Both the position numbers and the translations under genes were made by a program. Shown in pieces: positions 25,606 through 36,150 of a DNA stretch of 64,000 bases. The notes beneath the pieces were generated by a model, which saw only the letters and a program-made list of their open reading frames with translations, was not told the DNA's origin and did not search any database. Origin of the DNA: Gluconobacter frateurii (GTDB lineage Bacteria > Pseudomonadota > Alphaproteobacteria > Acetobacterales > Acetobacteraceae); assembly GCF_002723955.1 (NCBI RefSeq), contig NZ_BEWN01000001.1, forward strand, positions 868,001-932,000. Reading direction: 5' to 3'. Position 1 is the first letter of the stretch, and each line of letters starts with the position of its first letter.

Positions 25606-27024
25606 TTATCCTCTATAAACGGGTCCGTTGGGAAGCAATTTGCCCGGATTGAGGATGTGATGGGGGTCCATTGTGTTCTTCAGTGCCCGCATGACGCTAA
25701 GTGCGCCTTCTCCATGTTCGGTCGCCAAAAATTCCAGTTTCCCCATGCCGACCCCGTGCTCTCCGCTGCAGGAGCCATCAAGAGCTAAAGCACGGCCGAC
25801 GATCTTCCGGTCCAGATCGAGCGCACGCTCATATCCTTCCGGCGTATGTTCCGTGATGATGAGGGTGTGAAAATTGCCGTCTCCGACATGGCCGAGAAGC
25901 GGAGCTTTCAGACCGGACGCTGCAATATCCTTCGAGACACCTTCAATCAATTCGCCAAGGCGGGAGATGGGGACGATGCAGTCCGTTGAAATCACGCGTG
26001 CTGTCGGGTCCAGCGCCTTGGCTGCCCAGAAGGCGTCATGCCGGGCTTTCCAGAGGCGTGCACGATCTTCCGCACTTTCGGCCCATGCAAACCCCAGGCC
26101 GTTGTTGGCGAGCGCAAGTTCCTCAGTAGCGCTGACCTGTTCCTGCACGGCCGCAGGCGCCCCGGCAAACTCGAAGAACAGCGTGGTGAGGGGAAGGAAG
26201 CCTTCGAGCTTCGAAAAGCGAATGGAGGCTTCCATCTGCACGCTGTCCATCAGTTCAACACGATTGATAGGGATGCCGCATTGGATGATTTCCATAGCCG
26301 TCTGGATGGCGTCATGCAGGTTTTCAAACTGGCAGACGGCGGCAGAGAGCGTGTCGGGGCGACCGTGCAGGCGAAGCTGGACTTCGGTAATGATACCCAG
26401 TGTGCCCTCTGAGCCGACGAAAAGCGATGTCAGGTCATAGCCCGTTGAGGATTTGCGGACGCGGCCCCCTGTGCGGATGATTTCGCCCGTTGCCAGTACA
26501 ACGGTCAGACCGAGTACATTCTCTTTCATCGTTCCATAGCGCACGGCTGCCGTACCGGAGGCTCGGGTTGCGCACATGCCGCCAACCGTGGCCTCGCCGC
26601 CGGGGTCAACCGGGAAGAACAGACCGGTATCCCGGATCTGGGTATTGAGAGACTGCCGCGTAAGGCCGGCCTGAACGCGGCAATCCAGATCCTCGGCGTT
26701 CAATTCCACGATGGCCGTCATGCGGGACAGGTCGAGGCTGATGGCGTGCTCTGGTGGTGTGACATGCCCTTCAACGGATGTTCCTGCTCCAAAGGCAACG
26801 ACAGGAACACGGGCGACGTGACATTCCTTCAAAACGGCCGAAACGTCCTCGGTGTTTTCCGCAAATATGACAGCAGCAGGAAGGCGCGCAGCATCCATGG
26901 CCTCACCGTGGCTGTGTTCCTCCAGAACGGAAGACGCTGTGCTGATCTGGTTTTCCAGCCGGGGGTGAAGGCGGGACAGAACAGTCTGAAGGCGTTCTTC
27001 GGCAGAGGGGGAGAGAACCGTCAT
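25606..27024 (-). CDS. FAD-linked D-lactate dehydrogenase (LDHD/GlcD family)
   Basis: 472-residue FAD_binding_4 plus FAD-oxidase_C protein. The FAD domain shows PVVAFGAGTSVEGHV and VDPGGEATVGGMCATRASGT, and the C-terminal substrate domain has GHVGDGNFHTLI and CSGEHGVGMGKL (metal and FAD contacts). The sequence is closer to the mitochondrial LDHD/bacterial Dld-II type than to GlcD. Probably oxidises D-lactate (or a D-2-hydroxy acid) to the keto acid, passing electrons to quinone or an electron carrier. Substrate is inferred. Confidence 0.88.
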   Translation of the reverse strand: MTVLSPSAEERLQTVLSRLHPRLENQISTASSVLEEHSHGEAMDAARLPAAVIFAENTEDVSAVLKECHVARVPVVAFGAGTSVEGHVTPPEHAISLDLSRMTAIVELNAEDLDCRVQAGLTRQSLNTQIRDTGLFFPVDPGGEATVGGMCATRASGTAAVRYGTMKENVLGLTVVLATGEIIRTGGRVRKSSTGYDLTSLFVGSEGTLGIITEVQLRLHGRPDTLSAAVCQFENLHDAIQTAMEIIQCGIPINRVELMDSVQMEASIRFSKLEGFLPLTTLFFEFAGAPAAVQEQVSATEELALANNGLGFAWAESAEDRARLWKARHDAFWAAKALDPTARVISTDCIVPISRLGELIEGVSKDIAASGLKAPLLGHVGDGNFHTLIITEHTPEGYERALDLDRKIVGRALALDGSCSGEHGVGMGKLEFLATEHGEGALSVMRALKNTMDPHHILNPGKLLPNGPVYRG

Positions 27025-27118
27025 GGAATATCCAGAATGAAAAATGAGTAATTTTGTAAAATTATTATAAATTCAATACCTGGAAAGACAAACTCTCTCT
27101 ACCAGCTCCGCAGTAGAG

Positions 27119-27148
27119 CAAAAAAAACGCCCCATGGCGGGGCGTTTT
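27119..27148 (-). terminator. Terminator of the metH / small membrane protein transcript
   Basis: Stem CGCCCC / GGGGCG with a 5-base loop; an A8 tract on the low-coordinate side gives a T8 run when read on the minus strand. It lies just after the stop of the 27163-27411 gene. Confidence 0.88.
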
Positions 27149-27162
27149 GAAGGAGGAGGGAA

Positions 27163-27411
27163 CTACCCGTTTCTGCGACGGTCCAGAAACAGGAGCAGCA
27201 GATAAGGCAGGAAAAAATAAAGCGCCATCACGACCATTAGTGGCTTGAGAAGCCAACCCATATCGGCGTGAAGAACGGACCGGCTGAACATGTTGGCGAG
27301 CCCCAGAAGACACGTCACGCAGAAAAGCCCGAAGAAGTTTGCGAAGAAACCACGCTCACCGTTGATTTGCCGAAGCTGGGTCAAAAGCCCGTCGATTTGC
27401 TGGGATGCCAT
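27163..27411 (-). CDS. Small two-helix membrane protein downstream of metH
   Basis: 82 residues with a short soluble N-terminus (about 20 residues), two hydrophobic segments (about 22-42 and 52-74), a short loop and a basic DRRRNG C-terminal tail that should be cytosolic. It starts 20 bases after the metH stop and precedes a strong terminator, so it is in the metH transcription unit. The family is not recognised and no function is assigned. Confidence 0.65.
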   Translation of the reverse strand: MASQQIDGLLTQLRQINGERGFFANFFGLFCVTCLLGLANMFSRSVLHADMGWLLKPLMVVMALYFFLPYLLLLFLDRRRNG

Positions 27412-27431
27412 GAGCGTGGGTCTCCGTTGGA

Positions 27432-30400
27432 TCAGACTGTGAAGTATTTGGCGCGCGGATTCAGAATGACCAGAGCGGATGTCGATTGCTCCGGGTGAAG
27501 CTGGAACCCGTCAGACAGGGAAATACCGATCCGTTCCGCATCCAGAAGACGCAGGATGGGTTCCTGATCTTCAAGGCGCGGGCAGGCGGGATAACCGAAG
27601 GAATATCGTGATCCACGATAGGACTGGGAAAGCATTTTCTCCATGTCGCGGTCGTCTTCTGCAGCAAAGCCGAGTTCGGCACGGATGCGCTTGTGTGTGT
27701 ACTCGGCCATGGCTTCCGCCATTTCGACCGAGAGGCCATGCAGGTACAGATAGTCCTGATAACGGTTGGCCTCGAACCATTCACGAGCCAGGTCAGACGC
27801 TTTCTGCCCAACCGTCACGACCTGAAGGCCGACGACATCGCGCTGTTCGTCGTTGATGTCCCGCACGAAGTCGGCAATGCACTCGCCGTCATCCTTGGGC
27901 TGGCGAGGCAGGGTGAAGCGGGCAGCTTCTGTTTTTCCGTCTTCTTCAAACAGGATGAGATCGTTCCCATCGCCAGCGGCTTTCCAGTAGCCGTAGATGG
28001 CCTGCGGGCGGAGAATGTTCTGCTCCGAATTCAGAGCCAGCATGCGCTTCAGGACGGGACGAAGTTCCGTCTTCGCGTAGTCCATGAATTCTTCAAGGGT
28101 ACGGCCCTGTTTCCGGAAGCCCCACTGGAACTGATAAAGCGAGCGCTCATTCAGGAATGGCAGAACGGCGTTGGGCGTAGCTTCCACCAGACGCGCGCCC
28201 CAGAACGGCGGCTCAAGCGGGGGAAGCTCGCCCGCAACACGGTTCCGGCGTTCGCGGGCCGCAGCCGGGTCCACGACGCCGAAACCACGCGTCTCTGCCG
28301 TCTCGGGTGCACGGGCATTCTTGCGGCTGGCCTTGCCGGCACGGCGCGTCTGGATGGCGCTCAGATAACCGTCAAATTCCTTCTGGGAGATCTTGTCCAT
28401 GAGGGAGAGGCCATCGAATGCGTCTCTGGCATAAGCCACGCGACCGGGCTCCTTGCCACCATAGGACAGCGCGCATTCTTCCTCGACGTAATTTCGCGTC
28501 AGGGCGGCGCCCCCCAGGATGACGGGAACATCAAAGCCCTGACGTCTCATCTCTTCCAGGTTTTCACGCATGATGACCGTGGATTTGACCAGCAGCCCGG
28601 ACATGCCAATGGCATCGGCCTTGTGCTCCTTAACCGCCGTGATCATGTCTGCCAGCGGAACCTTGATGCCAAGATTAATGACCTGATACCCGTTATTGGT
28701 CAGGATGATATCGACAAGGTTTTTACCGATGTCGTGAACGTCGCCCTTCACGGTCGCCAGAACCATCGTACCACGATGCTGACCCTCGACACGTTCCATA
28801 TGCGGTTCGAGCCACGCAACGGCGGTTTTCATGGTCTCGGCAGATTGCAGCACGAACGGAAGCTGCATTTTGCCCGAACCAAACAGCTCACCAACAACCT
28901 TCATGCCATCCAGAAGCACGTTGTTGATGATGTCCAGCGCGGGCATTTCCTGCATTGCGGCTTCGAGGTCTTCCTCAATGCCCTTTCGGTCACCATCGAC
29001 AATGCGGTCCTTGAGGCGCTCGACCGGGGTTTCGGCGCGACGCTTCTTGACGGCATCGGCGGCCTTACGTCCTGCGAACAGTTCAAGGAGCTTCTGGAGT
29101 GGGTCGTAATCCTCGGTCCGGCGATCAAAAATCAGGTCCTCGGCGACCTTGACCTCCTCAGGTGCAATCAGATGCAGCGGACGGATTTTGGAGACATGGA
29201 CAATAGCGCCTGTCATGCCTGCCTTGACGGCATGGTCAAGGAAGACAGAATTCAGGACAGCACGCGCGGCCGGGTTCAGACCGAAGGAAATGTTAGAAAG
29301 ACCAAGGATGATCTGGATGTCCGGGAATTTGTCCCGGATCATGCGGATACCTTCAAGCGTCCACTGGCCCAGCTTCCGATCGTCTTCCACACCGGTGGCG
29401 ATCGTGAAGGTGAGGGGGTCGATCATCAGGTCAGACTGCGGCAGCCCATACTGATTGCAGGCGAAATCGACGAGGCGTTCAGCGATGCGCAGCTTGTCCT
29501 GCGGCTCCTTCGCCATACCAACTTCGTCAATCGTCAGGGCGATCATGGCAGCGCCGAACTTTCGCGCCAGCTTCATGCGGTCGTGCGCGTGATCTTCCCC
29601 ATCTTCGAAATTGATGGAGTTGATGATCGGCTTGCCACCATGCAGCTTCAGAGCGGCTTCGATAACGGGAGTTTCCGTTGAGTCGATCACGAGTGGCGCA
29701 TTCACAGAGGACGTGAACCGGGTAATGATTTCGCTCATTTCCGCGGTTTCGTTGCGTCCTACGAAGGCTGTGCAGATGTCGAGCGCGTTGGAACCCTCGG
29801 CAGCCTGTTCACGGCCTACGGCAACGCAGCCATCCCAGTCACCGCTCTCTTGCAGTTCGCGCCATTTCTTTGAACCGTTGGCATTGCAGCGCTCACCAAT
29901 CGAGAAATAACTGTTTTCCTGCCGCAGAGGGGTCTGGGTGTAGAGGCTGGAAACGGACGGCATCCAGATCGTGCTACGCTTGACGGGCGCAGGACGATAT
30001 TTGTCGCCACCTACACGACGCAGCATGCCCTCCAGGGCCTGAATATGTGGTGTAGATGTTCCACAGCAGCCGCCAATCAGGTTCAGCCCGTCTTCGCGAA
30101 CAAAACGCTCCATCCAGACAGCCATTTCAGCCGGGCTGAGCGGGTAGACCGTCTTGCCATCAACCAGTTCCGGCAGTCCGGCATTGGGCTGCATGGAGAT
30201 CAAGCCCGGCCAGTTTTCGGACAGCCAGCGCACATGCTCGGCCATTTCCTGCGGACCGGTTGCACAGTTCAGGCCGAGGGACGGAACATCAAGCGCGTTA
30301 ACGGTCGTCGCAGCGGCGGCAATATCTGGCCCCACGAGAAGGGTGCCGGTCGTCTCAACCGTCACCTGGACGAAAATCGGTGCGTCCGATCCAAGCTCGA

Positions 30401-30938
30401 TCCGGGCGATCTTTGCGGCGTTCACCGCAGCCTTGATCTGGAGCGTGTCCTGACAGGTCTCAATCAGGAAGCCGTCTACGCCACCGTCAATCAGGCCACG
30501 GCATTGCTCAAGCAGACCCGCTTCAAGCGTGTCGTAGTCGATGTTCCCTAGTGTTGGAAGTTTCGTGCCCGGCCCGATGGACCCCATGACGTAACGGTGG
30601 CGGTCGTCCGAGAACGTGTCTGCGGCTTCCCTTGCCAGAGTGGCGGCGACGCGGTTGATTTCACGGGCGCGATCCTGAAGACCGAACTCGGCCAGCGTGA
30701 CGATGGAGCCGCCGAACGTATTGGTCTCCACCATGTCCGCGCCAGCTTCGAAATAGCCGCGATGAATTTCACGAACCAGTTCCGGGCGGGACAGGTTCAG
30801 GATTTCCGTACAGTTTTCCTGCCCCCAGTAGTCTTTTTCAACTTCCAGATCGAGCATCTGCACACGCGATCCCATACCACCATCACAGAGCAGAACCTGG
30901 TCTGACAGGGCATCAAGAAGATGGGGACGTGAGGACAT
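27432..30938 (-). CDS. metH: Cobalamin-dependent methionine synthase MetH
   Basis: Methylates homocysteine from methyltetrahydrofolate via cob(I)alamin. About 1168 residues with all four modules: homocysteine-binding barrel (zinc Cys in GLNCATG and GGCCGTST), pterin-binding barrel (about 350-620), B12 cap and binding domain (DVHDIGKN with the cobalt-ligating His, about 740) and the C-terminal activation domain (RxELGFxxxExRxxE-like region, about 900-1165). ATG at 30938 (MSSRPHLL) is chosen with GAAGAG upstream; the longest frame uses a TTG at 30953. Single-polypeptide form; no riboswitch consensus is seen upstream. Confidence 0.97.
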   Translation of the reverse strand: MSSRPHLLDALSDQVLLCDGGMGSRVQMLDLEVEKDYWGQENCTEILNLSRPELVREIHRGYFEAGADMVETNTFGGSIVTLAEFGLQDRAREINRVAATLAREAADTFSDDRHRYVMGSIGPGTKLPTLGNIDYDTLEAGLLEQCRGLIDGGVDGFLIETCQDTLQIKAAVNAAKIARIELGSDAPIFVQVTVETTGTLLVGPDIAAAATTVNALDVPSLGLNCATGPQEMAEHVRWLSENWPGLISMQPNAGLPELVDGKTVYPLSPAEMAVWMERFVREDGLNLIGGCCGTSTPHIQALEGMLRRVGGDKYRPAPVKRSTIWMPSVSSLYTQTPLRQENSYFSIGERCNANGSKKWRELQESGDWDGCVAVGREQAAEGSNALDICTAFVGRNETAEMSEIITRFTSSVNAPLVIDSTETPVIEAALKLHGGKPIINSINFEDGEDHAHDRMKLARKFGAAMIALTIDEVGMAKEPQDKLRIAERLVDFACNQYGLPQSDLMIDPLTFTIATGVEDDRKLGQWTLEGIRMIRDKFPDIQIILGLSNISFGLNPAARAVLNSVFLDHAVKAGMTGAIVHVSKIRPLHLIAPEEVKVAEDLIFDRRTEDYDPLQKLLELFAGRKAADAVKKRRAETPVERLKDRIVDGDRKGIEEDLEAAMQEMPALDIINNVLLDGMKVVGELFGSGKMQLPFVLQSAETMKTAVAWLEPHMERVEGQHRGTMVLATVKGDVHDIGKNLVDIILTNNGYQVINLGIKVPLADMITAVKEHKADAIGMSGLLVKSTVIMRENLEEMRRQGFDVPVILGGAALTRNYVEEECALSYGGKEPGRVAYARDAFDGLSLMDKISQKEFDGYLSAIQTRRAGKASRKNARAPETAETRGFGVVDPAAARERRNRVAGELPPLEPPFWGARLVEATPNAVLPFLNERSLYQFQWGFRKQGRTLEEFMDYAKTELRPVLKRMLALNSEQNILRPQAIYGYWKAAGDGNDLILFEEDGKTEAARFTLPRQPKDDGECIADFVRDINDEQRDVVGLQVVTVGQKASDLAREWFEANRYQDYLYLHGLSVEMAEAMAEYTHKRIRAELGFAAEDDRDMEKMLSQSYRGSRYSFGYPACPRLEDQEPILRLLDAERIGISLSDGFQLHPEQSTSALVILNPRAKYFTV

Positions 30939-31128
30939 TGAGGCGCTCTTCAAGAAGGAAACGGAACAGGACAGACCATGACGCGGGCATAGTCTGCGTC
31001 GGAGGTTCGTCTGTATAACGGTTCCCGGAAGCTGCTGGCAAACCGGATCTCTCTTGTCCTTCTTTTGGACCTCCTGTCATAATGAGGAACGCCTCCCCGC
31101 GGGGACACATATTTGCTACGGCATTGTA

Positions 31129-32034
31129 ATGACAAATTCAGTTGGTCGCTTTCTTCTCCTTTTTGTAGCTGTCGCCATTCTGTCGTGGGCCAGTGCCTAC
31201 CCGGTTGTGCGAATTGCTCTTCATGATTTTGCGCCTATTCCTCTGGCTGCCCTGCGTTATGCGATTGCGGCGGTTATCGCGGGAGGATGGCTTATCTGGA
31301 AGCGACCGGCACGTTTGCGTCTCTCTGACGTGCCACAGGTTCTGGCCTGTGGTGTGGTCGGTATCACGCTGTACAACATCTTCTTTAACTGCGGAGAAAT
31401 GACAGTTTCGGCTGGTGCGGCGAGCCTTCTCATCAGTGCGGCCCCCCTTATGGCTGGTCTGATGGCCATGGCATTTCTTGGGGAGCGGATGTCTCTCTGG
31501 GGCTGGGCCGGGTCTGTTCTCAGTTTTGCAGGTGTGGTCCTGATCGCAGAAGGGCAGTCAGGCGGGTTGTCTTTCGGCTCCGGCGCGACACTGGTCTTCG
31601 GGGCTGCCGTCTGTGGGGCGCTCTACACCAATCTGCAGAAGGGTCTCATTCACCGATATGGTGCGCTGACAACGATTGCTTATGTGCTGATCAGTGGAGC
31701 CCTGTTTCTCAGCCCGTGGCTTCCGGCTGGAATCAGCAGTTTCGTCCATGGGTCTTTTGCAAGTCAGGTCTCCGTACTGGAGCTGGGTATTTTCCCAGCG
31801 GCTATCGGGTACGCAGCGTGGGCCTTCGTCATTGGCCATCTGGGGGCGACACGCGGAGCTGCGCTGCTTTATCTCCTGCCACCCGTGACAATGCTTCTGG
31901 CCTATATTTTGACGAATGAAATCCCGACGGTGCGAACGCTGTTGGGTGGGGCAATCGTTATGGCGGGTGTGGTTCTGACCAACACCTGGGGAAGGCGCCC
32001 TGTAGTCGCCAAAGCTGGTCGGACGGCGGGATAA
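31129..32034 (+). CDS. EamA/DMT-family exporter
   Basis: 301-residue inner-membrane protein with ten predicted segments in two EamA repeats (AILSWASAYPVVRIAL...; SLLISAAPLMAGLMAM and a second half from about 150). Family members export amino acids and other metabolites; the substrate is not predictable. The ATG at 31129 (MTNSVGRF) is preferred over the longer frame from 31054. The next gene starts 4 bases after its stop, which suggests a functional link. Confidence 0.88.
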   Translation: MTNSVGRFLLLFVAVAILSWASAYPVVRIALHDFAPIPLAALRYAIAAVIAGGWLIWKRPARLRLSDVPQVLACGVVGITLYNIFFNCGEMTVSAGAASLLISAAPLMAGLMAMAFLGERMSLWGWAGSVLSFAGVVLIAEGQSGGLSFGSGATLVFGAAVCGALYTNLQKGLIHRYGALTTIAYVLISGALFLSPWLPAGISSFVHGSFASQVSVLELGIFPAAIGYAAWAFVIGHLGATRGAALLYLLPPVTMLLAYILTNEIPTVRTLLGGAIVMAGVVLTNTWGRRPVVAKAGRTAG

Positions 32035-32038
32035 CGGG

Positions 32039-32380
32039 ATGCAGCTTTCGGTTTGTGTTGTGACGGATCTGTCAGACTGGCCGCTGACGCGTCGGTCTGA
32101 CGCCGTGCTGGTCGCGGATCAGGTGGAAGAGGGCTGGGCGAGGCAGATTTCGCTTCCCCCACCGTCTCCGTTTCGCAAAATCCATGGGGCCGGTTGCTCC
32201 TGTTGTTCCCGGGAAGGCCTGTCCGTCACAATGGCACAGCTCTTTCAGGACCGCGTTCTGGGTGTTGGTTATCCCTTCAGTACCGTTGTGCTTCTCGTGA
32301 AGGTGGACGAACGCCCAGAGGTACTTGGCATGCTGGAGCAGGATGTCCTCGTTCGTGCCCGATACCGCCTTCAGGACTAA
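32039..32380 (+). CDS. Small protein with a CobW-like CxCC metal motif and no P-loop
   Basis: 113 residues. The only recognisable element is GAGCSCCSREGL (about 50-61, C53-x-C55-C56), very like the GCxCC-[ST]-xR-x-[DE]-L metal-binding loop of COG0523/CobW GTPases (for example YjiA). The Walker A motif of those GTPases is absent, and the remaining sequence fits alternating strands and helices resembling the segment after that loop. It follows the EamA gene by 4 bases and ends convergently overlapping the LysR gene by 4 bases. A metal-binding derivative of a CobW domain is a hypothesis; the family is unrecognised. Confidence 0.6.
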   Translation: MQLSVCVVTDLSDWPLTRRSDAVLVADQVEEGWARQISLPPPSPFRKIHGAGCSCCSREGLSVTMAQLFQDRVLGVGYPFSTVVLLVKVDERPEVLGMLEQDVLVRARYRLQD

Positions 32381-33297
32381 GTAAAGACCCGTTCCCATGG
32401 TGGAACAGGGGCATAGTGTTCTGCCAGAAAGTCGATCATGGCCCTGACTTTCAGAGGAACATGCGTGGTTGGAACATAGACGGCATGCAGGTCAGGCCCA
32501 TCCAGAACTGGCATGTCGAGAGTGATGGGGCGTAATAATCCGGCACGAAGTTCGTCCGCCACGATAAAGGTCGGCTGATATAGGATGCCTTGGCCCGCAA
32601 GGGCTGCCGTTCTCAGAATGTCCCCGTTATTTGCTCTTAAAGTGCTCTGGATGGGGATGGTGCGCTCTCCCTTCCGGCCAAAGCTCCAGTGCGTCGAGCC
32701 CACGGCATCGCTCAATGTATATCCCAGGCAGGCATGCTGCTGAAGGTCACTGACTGTTTTCGGGGTGCCATGCTGTTTCAGATAGGAGGGAGCAGCGCAG
32801 AGTGTGAAAGTAATGTGAGCAAGCCGGCGGGCCTTGAGGCTGCTGGGAGGGAGATGGCCAATGCGTAAGGTCAGATCCCAGCCCTCCGTAATGGGATCAA
32901 CCCGACGGTCATCCACACCAAGTTCAACCGTCACAAGCGGATATCTTCGGCTGAAGTCCGGCAACAGTGGTGCGACATAGCGGATTGCAAAAGAAACTGG
33001 CGTGTTTAGCCGCAGCAGACCTCGCGGCTCCAGAGCTTCGGCGGATACTTCCTGTTCCATGTCTTCCAGGCTGGAAAGCAGGTTCTGGCAACGGTCCAGA
33101 TAAAGGCGCCCTGGCTCCGTTAAGGAAAGGCGCCGGGTGCTGCGGTGGAACAGCGAGATGCCAAGATGGTCTTCAAGAGCTGACACATGCTTGGTAACCA
33201 TCGTCTGCGAGAGTCCGAAAGAGCGGGCAGCCGCTGCGAAACTCCCTTGTCCGACGACCCGGACAAAAACCTGCATACTGGTAATACGATCCAGCAT
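32377..33297 (-). CDS. LysR-family transcriptional regulator
   Basis: 306 residues. The N-terminal LysR HTH (MQVFVRVVGQGSFAAAARSFGLSQ region, residues 8-50) precedes a type-2 periplasmic-binding effector domain. The subgroup resembles AaeR/PcaQ-like regulators with a 90-residue DNA-binding part and the LSxTEPGRLYL hinge. It is divergent from the dioxygenase gene at 33399, and the shared region has a clear inverted repeat, so it probably controls that gene. Confidence 0.9.
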   Translation of the reverse strand: MLDRITSMQVFVRVVGQGSFAAAARSFGLSQTMVTKHVSALEDHLGISLFHRSTRRLSLTEPGRLYLDRCQNLLSSLEDMEQEVSAEALEPRGLLRLNTPVSFAIRYVAPLLPDFSRRYPLVTVELGVDDRRVDPITEGWDLTLRIGHLPPSSLKARRLAHITFTLCAAPSYLKQHGTPKTVSDLQQHACLGYTLSDAVGSTHWSFGRKGERTIPIQSTLRANNGDILRTAALAGQGILYQPTFIVADELRAGLLRPITLDMPVLDGPDLHAVYVPTTHVPLKVRAMIDFLAEHYAPVPPWERVFT

Positions 33298-33317
33298 TTC
33301 ATACCCCGGGTGTTAGA

Positions 33318-33334
33318 TGACTTTCCTGAAGTCA
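33318..33334. promoter_or_regulatory. Candidate LysR binding site
   Basis: Perfect inverted repeat TGACTT-TCCTG-AAGTCA in the 100-base gap between the divergent LysR and dioxygenase genes, at a location and size typical of a LysR-type site. Confidence 0.55.
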
Positions 33335-33398
33335 GGATTATCGTTGCACCAGTTTGATGACAACCTGCCCCTTAAGAGATGAAGGGAGGCAGCTTCTC

Positions 33399-34223
33399 AT
33401 GACAGACATTTCAGCGACGAAAGTCGACGTGGAGCGGCAGCCCGTTCTTTTCATACCCCATGGTGGTGGCCCATGCTTTTTCATGGATTGGCCTCACGTC
33501 TGGGATCGTATGGGAGAGCACCTGCGTGGTATTGGAAAGACCTTGCCTCGTCGCCCATCGGCGATTGTCGTCATGTCCGCACATTGGGAAACTGATCGCC
33601 CAACCGTTACGTCAGGCAAAGCACCTCCACTAATCTACGACTATTATGGGTTCCCGGAGCATACCTACGCGCTCCAGTATCCCGCTCCTGGATCACCAGT
33701 TCTGGCAAACCAAGTTCGGCGTCTTCTGGAGCGCGCTGGTATTGCCGGTGATGAAGATGATCAGCGCGGGTTTGACCACGGGGTGTTCATACCCTTTATG
33801 CTTGCTTTCCCTGAAGCTGACATCCCCGTGGTGGAATTGTCTCTGCCCCATCATGCTTCAGCAGAAGATGTCATGAAAATCGGCCGAGCACTTGAGCCTT
33901 TGCGGGATGAGAATGTCCTGCTGGTTGGGGCGGGCATGTCCTATCATAATCTGCGACGCTTTCTACGACCTGATGCTGAAGCCGACAGGCAGTCCATACA
34001 GTTTGATGGCTGGCTGACTAAAGCGGTCGAGGCTGCGCCATCTCAGCGTGCGTTGTTGCTCGCTTCATGGGAAGACGCGCCCTGCGCAAGGGTGTGTCAT
34101 CCAGAAGCAGAGCATCTGATGCCATTGATGTTTGTCGCTGGAGCCGCAGGAATTGATCCGGGTTCTCGCGACTACAGTGATACCGTCATGGGAAAGGCGT
34201 TGTCCGGCTTCCGTTTCGGCTGA
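33399..34223 (+). CDS. 4,5-DOPA dioxygenase extradiol-like protein (YgiD/DODA family)
   Basis: 274-residue class III extradiol dioxygenase homologue. Metal-site blocks IPHGGGPCFFM, MSAHWETDRP and FDHGVFIPFMLAFP are present, and GAGMSYHNLR near residue 180 matches the YgiD GSGxxxHNLR motif. Start ATG 33399 has GAAGGGAGG upstream. Expected to cleave a catechol ring, but YgiD-family substrates are often unknown. LysR-controlled by context. Confidence 0.87.
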   Translation: MTDISATKVDVERQPVLFIPHGGGPCFFMDWPHVWDRMGEHLRGIGKTLPRRPSAIVVMSAHWETDRPTVTSGKAPPLIYDYYGFPEHTYALQYPAPGSPVLANQVRRLLERAGIAGDEDDQRGFDHGVFIPFMLAFPEADIPVVELSLPHHASAEDVMKIGRALEPLRDENVLLVGAGMSYHNLRRFLRPDAEADRQSIQFDGWLTKAVEAAPSQRALLLASWEDAPCARVCHPEAEHLMPLMFVAGAAGIDPGSRDYSDTVMGKALSGFRFG

Positions 34224-34261
34224 CACCATTTTCTTTTTTAACGTCCAGAAAGGGCTTTGTT

Positions 34262-34864
34262 ATGAAGATACTTCTCTCCGGGGCCATGGCCGCTCTTTCG
34301 CTTACTCTGGCTGCTTCCAGCGCCCTGGCGGCTGCCCCGGCAGATGTCAAATCTGGCACCTATAAGGTTGAAGCCGGTCATACACAGGTCGATTTTTCCG
34401 TCCTGCATTTCGGCTTCACATACTATTCGGGCCAGTTTTCAAACGTCAGTGGTAGCCTGAAGCTTGATGCTGCTCATCCTTCGGCTTCGAAGCTGTCGGT
34501 GACCATCCCCGTTTCCAGTGTTTCGACGTCCAGCACAGTCCTGACGGACGAACTGAAGAACAATGAATGGTTCAATGCCGCCAAGTACCCTGATGCGACG
34601 TTTGTCTCGACACAGGTTTCTCCGGCCGGTGCAGAAGACGCGGTTGTGAGTGGCAATCTCACGCTTCATGGTGTCACCAGGCCTGTTGTGCTGCATGTGC
34701 ACTTCGTTGGCGCAGGTGTGAACCCGATGGATAAGGCCTACACAGTCGGTTTCCAGGCCACGGGAACAATCCATCGCAGCGACTTCGGAGTGAAGAAGTA
34801 TGTGCCTTATGTCAGCGATGACGTGAACCTGACGATTGCCGGTGCATTCGAAAAGCAGCCGTAA
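34262..34864 (+). CDS. YceI-family periplasmic lipid-binding protein
   Basis: 200 residues with a signal peptide (about 1-24, ALAA end) and the YceI lipocalin-like barrel: GTYKVEAGHTQVDFSVLHFGF at the start, DATFVSTQV and LTLHGVTRPVVL in the middle. Members bind isoprenoid or quinone-like lipids in the periplasm. Follows the dioxygenase gene closely and may be co-transcribed. Confidence 0.9.
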   Translation: MKILLSGAMAALSLTLAASSALAAAPADVKSGTYKVEAGHTQVDFSVLHFGFTYYSGQFSNVSGSLKLDAAHPSASKLSVTIPVSSVSTSSTVLTDELKNNEWFNAAKYPDATFVSTQVSPAGAEDAVVSGNLTLHGVTRPVVLHVHFVGAGVNPMDKAYTVGFQATGTIHRSDFGVKKYVPYVSDDVNLTIAGAFEKQP

Positions 34865-34923
34865 GCGTTCAGGTGAGGGAAGGCGTGAGGCTGCGGCCTT
34901 TCGTCTTTCACTCTGCTGAGTAA

Positions 34924-35568
<645 letters not shown>

Positions 35569-35583
35569 GACGCAAAAATGGTC

Positions 35584-35611
35584 AAGCCGGATTTTTGTTA
35601 ATCCGGCTTTT
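35584..35611 (+). terminator. Terminator after the glutathione transferase gene
   Basis: Stem AAGCCGGATT / AATCCGGCTT with a 6-base loop and a short T tract, 15 bases after the stop. Confidence 0.85.
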
Positions 35612-35630
35612 CAGGCAGGGTAGGGAAGAC

Positions 35631-35960
35631 CTATCGAACGCTGTCAATATGGTATCCGTTGGCCATGCGGTAGGTAATCAAAAAGTGCTTTCTTGTCTTG
35701 TGACTCTCGTACCATTCGGCTGAGAAATAATTGCTTAAGGGGTGGCCGTGGAGATTATAAGTCACTTTGTATGAGACAGGGTCATCACTGTCCCCGGTGA
35801 TCTTCTCAACACTGATAACCGTAGCAATCGCGACATGCGTGATTGAATCATCACCCGAAACTTTCTCCCAACCCAGCCAGCCAAATATGCTTAAGGCCAC
35901 AACCAGGACGAGCGCCGCGCATAGGCCTAGCCAGTCCTTGGAGTTAGGTGAGAGCGGCAT
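35631..35960 (-). CDS. Hypothetical single-pass membrane protein
   Basis: 109 residues with one N-terminal membrane segment (about 11-30) followed by a mainly beta-strand soluble part (VTYNLHGHPLSNYFSAEW), probably periplasmic. AGGAAGGTG precedes the ATG at 35960. The family is not recognised. Confidence 0.6.
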   Translation of the reverse strand: MPLSPNSKDWLGLCAALVLVVALSIFGWLGWEKVSGDDSITHVAIATVISVEKITGDSDDPVSYKVTYNLHGHPLSNYFSAEWYESHKTRKHFLITYRMANGYHIDSVR

Positions 35961-36105
35961 AGAGGCACCTTCCTGAAAACATCAGATGCACATATCCAGA
36001 TCACTCTTCTTACGCATCTAAAATATTCTTTTATGGGAGAACGGTGTTGGGCCAGAGCGCCGAAACTGTCGAGCTTTGAACTGTGGAAAATAATGTCGTT
36101 CAGGA

Positions 36106-36140
36106 ATAAGAAAAGGCCCGGGTCAATATTCACCCGAGCC
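36106..36140 (-). terminator. Terminator of the RcnB-like gene
   Basis: Stem GGCCCGGGT / ACCCGAGCC with an A-rich flank that reads as a T tract on the minus strand, right after the 36151 stop. Confidence 0.75.
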
Positions 36141-36150
36141 TGTCTGTACC

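Noticed and set aside
27693-29681. A 662-codon open frame on the plus strand, antisense to metH
   Set aside because: It is the complement of the strongly conserved metH coding region, has no recognisable domain and reflects GC/codon bias, not a gene.
30939-31128. Possible SAM/SAH/cobalamin riboswitch upstream of metH
   Set aside because: Inspection on both strands showed a CCCCGCGGGG palindrome but none of the known conserved riboswitch motifs.
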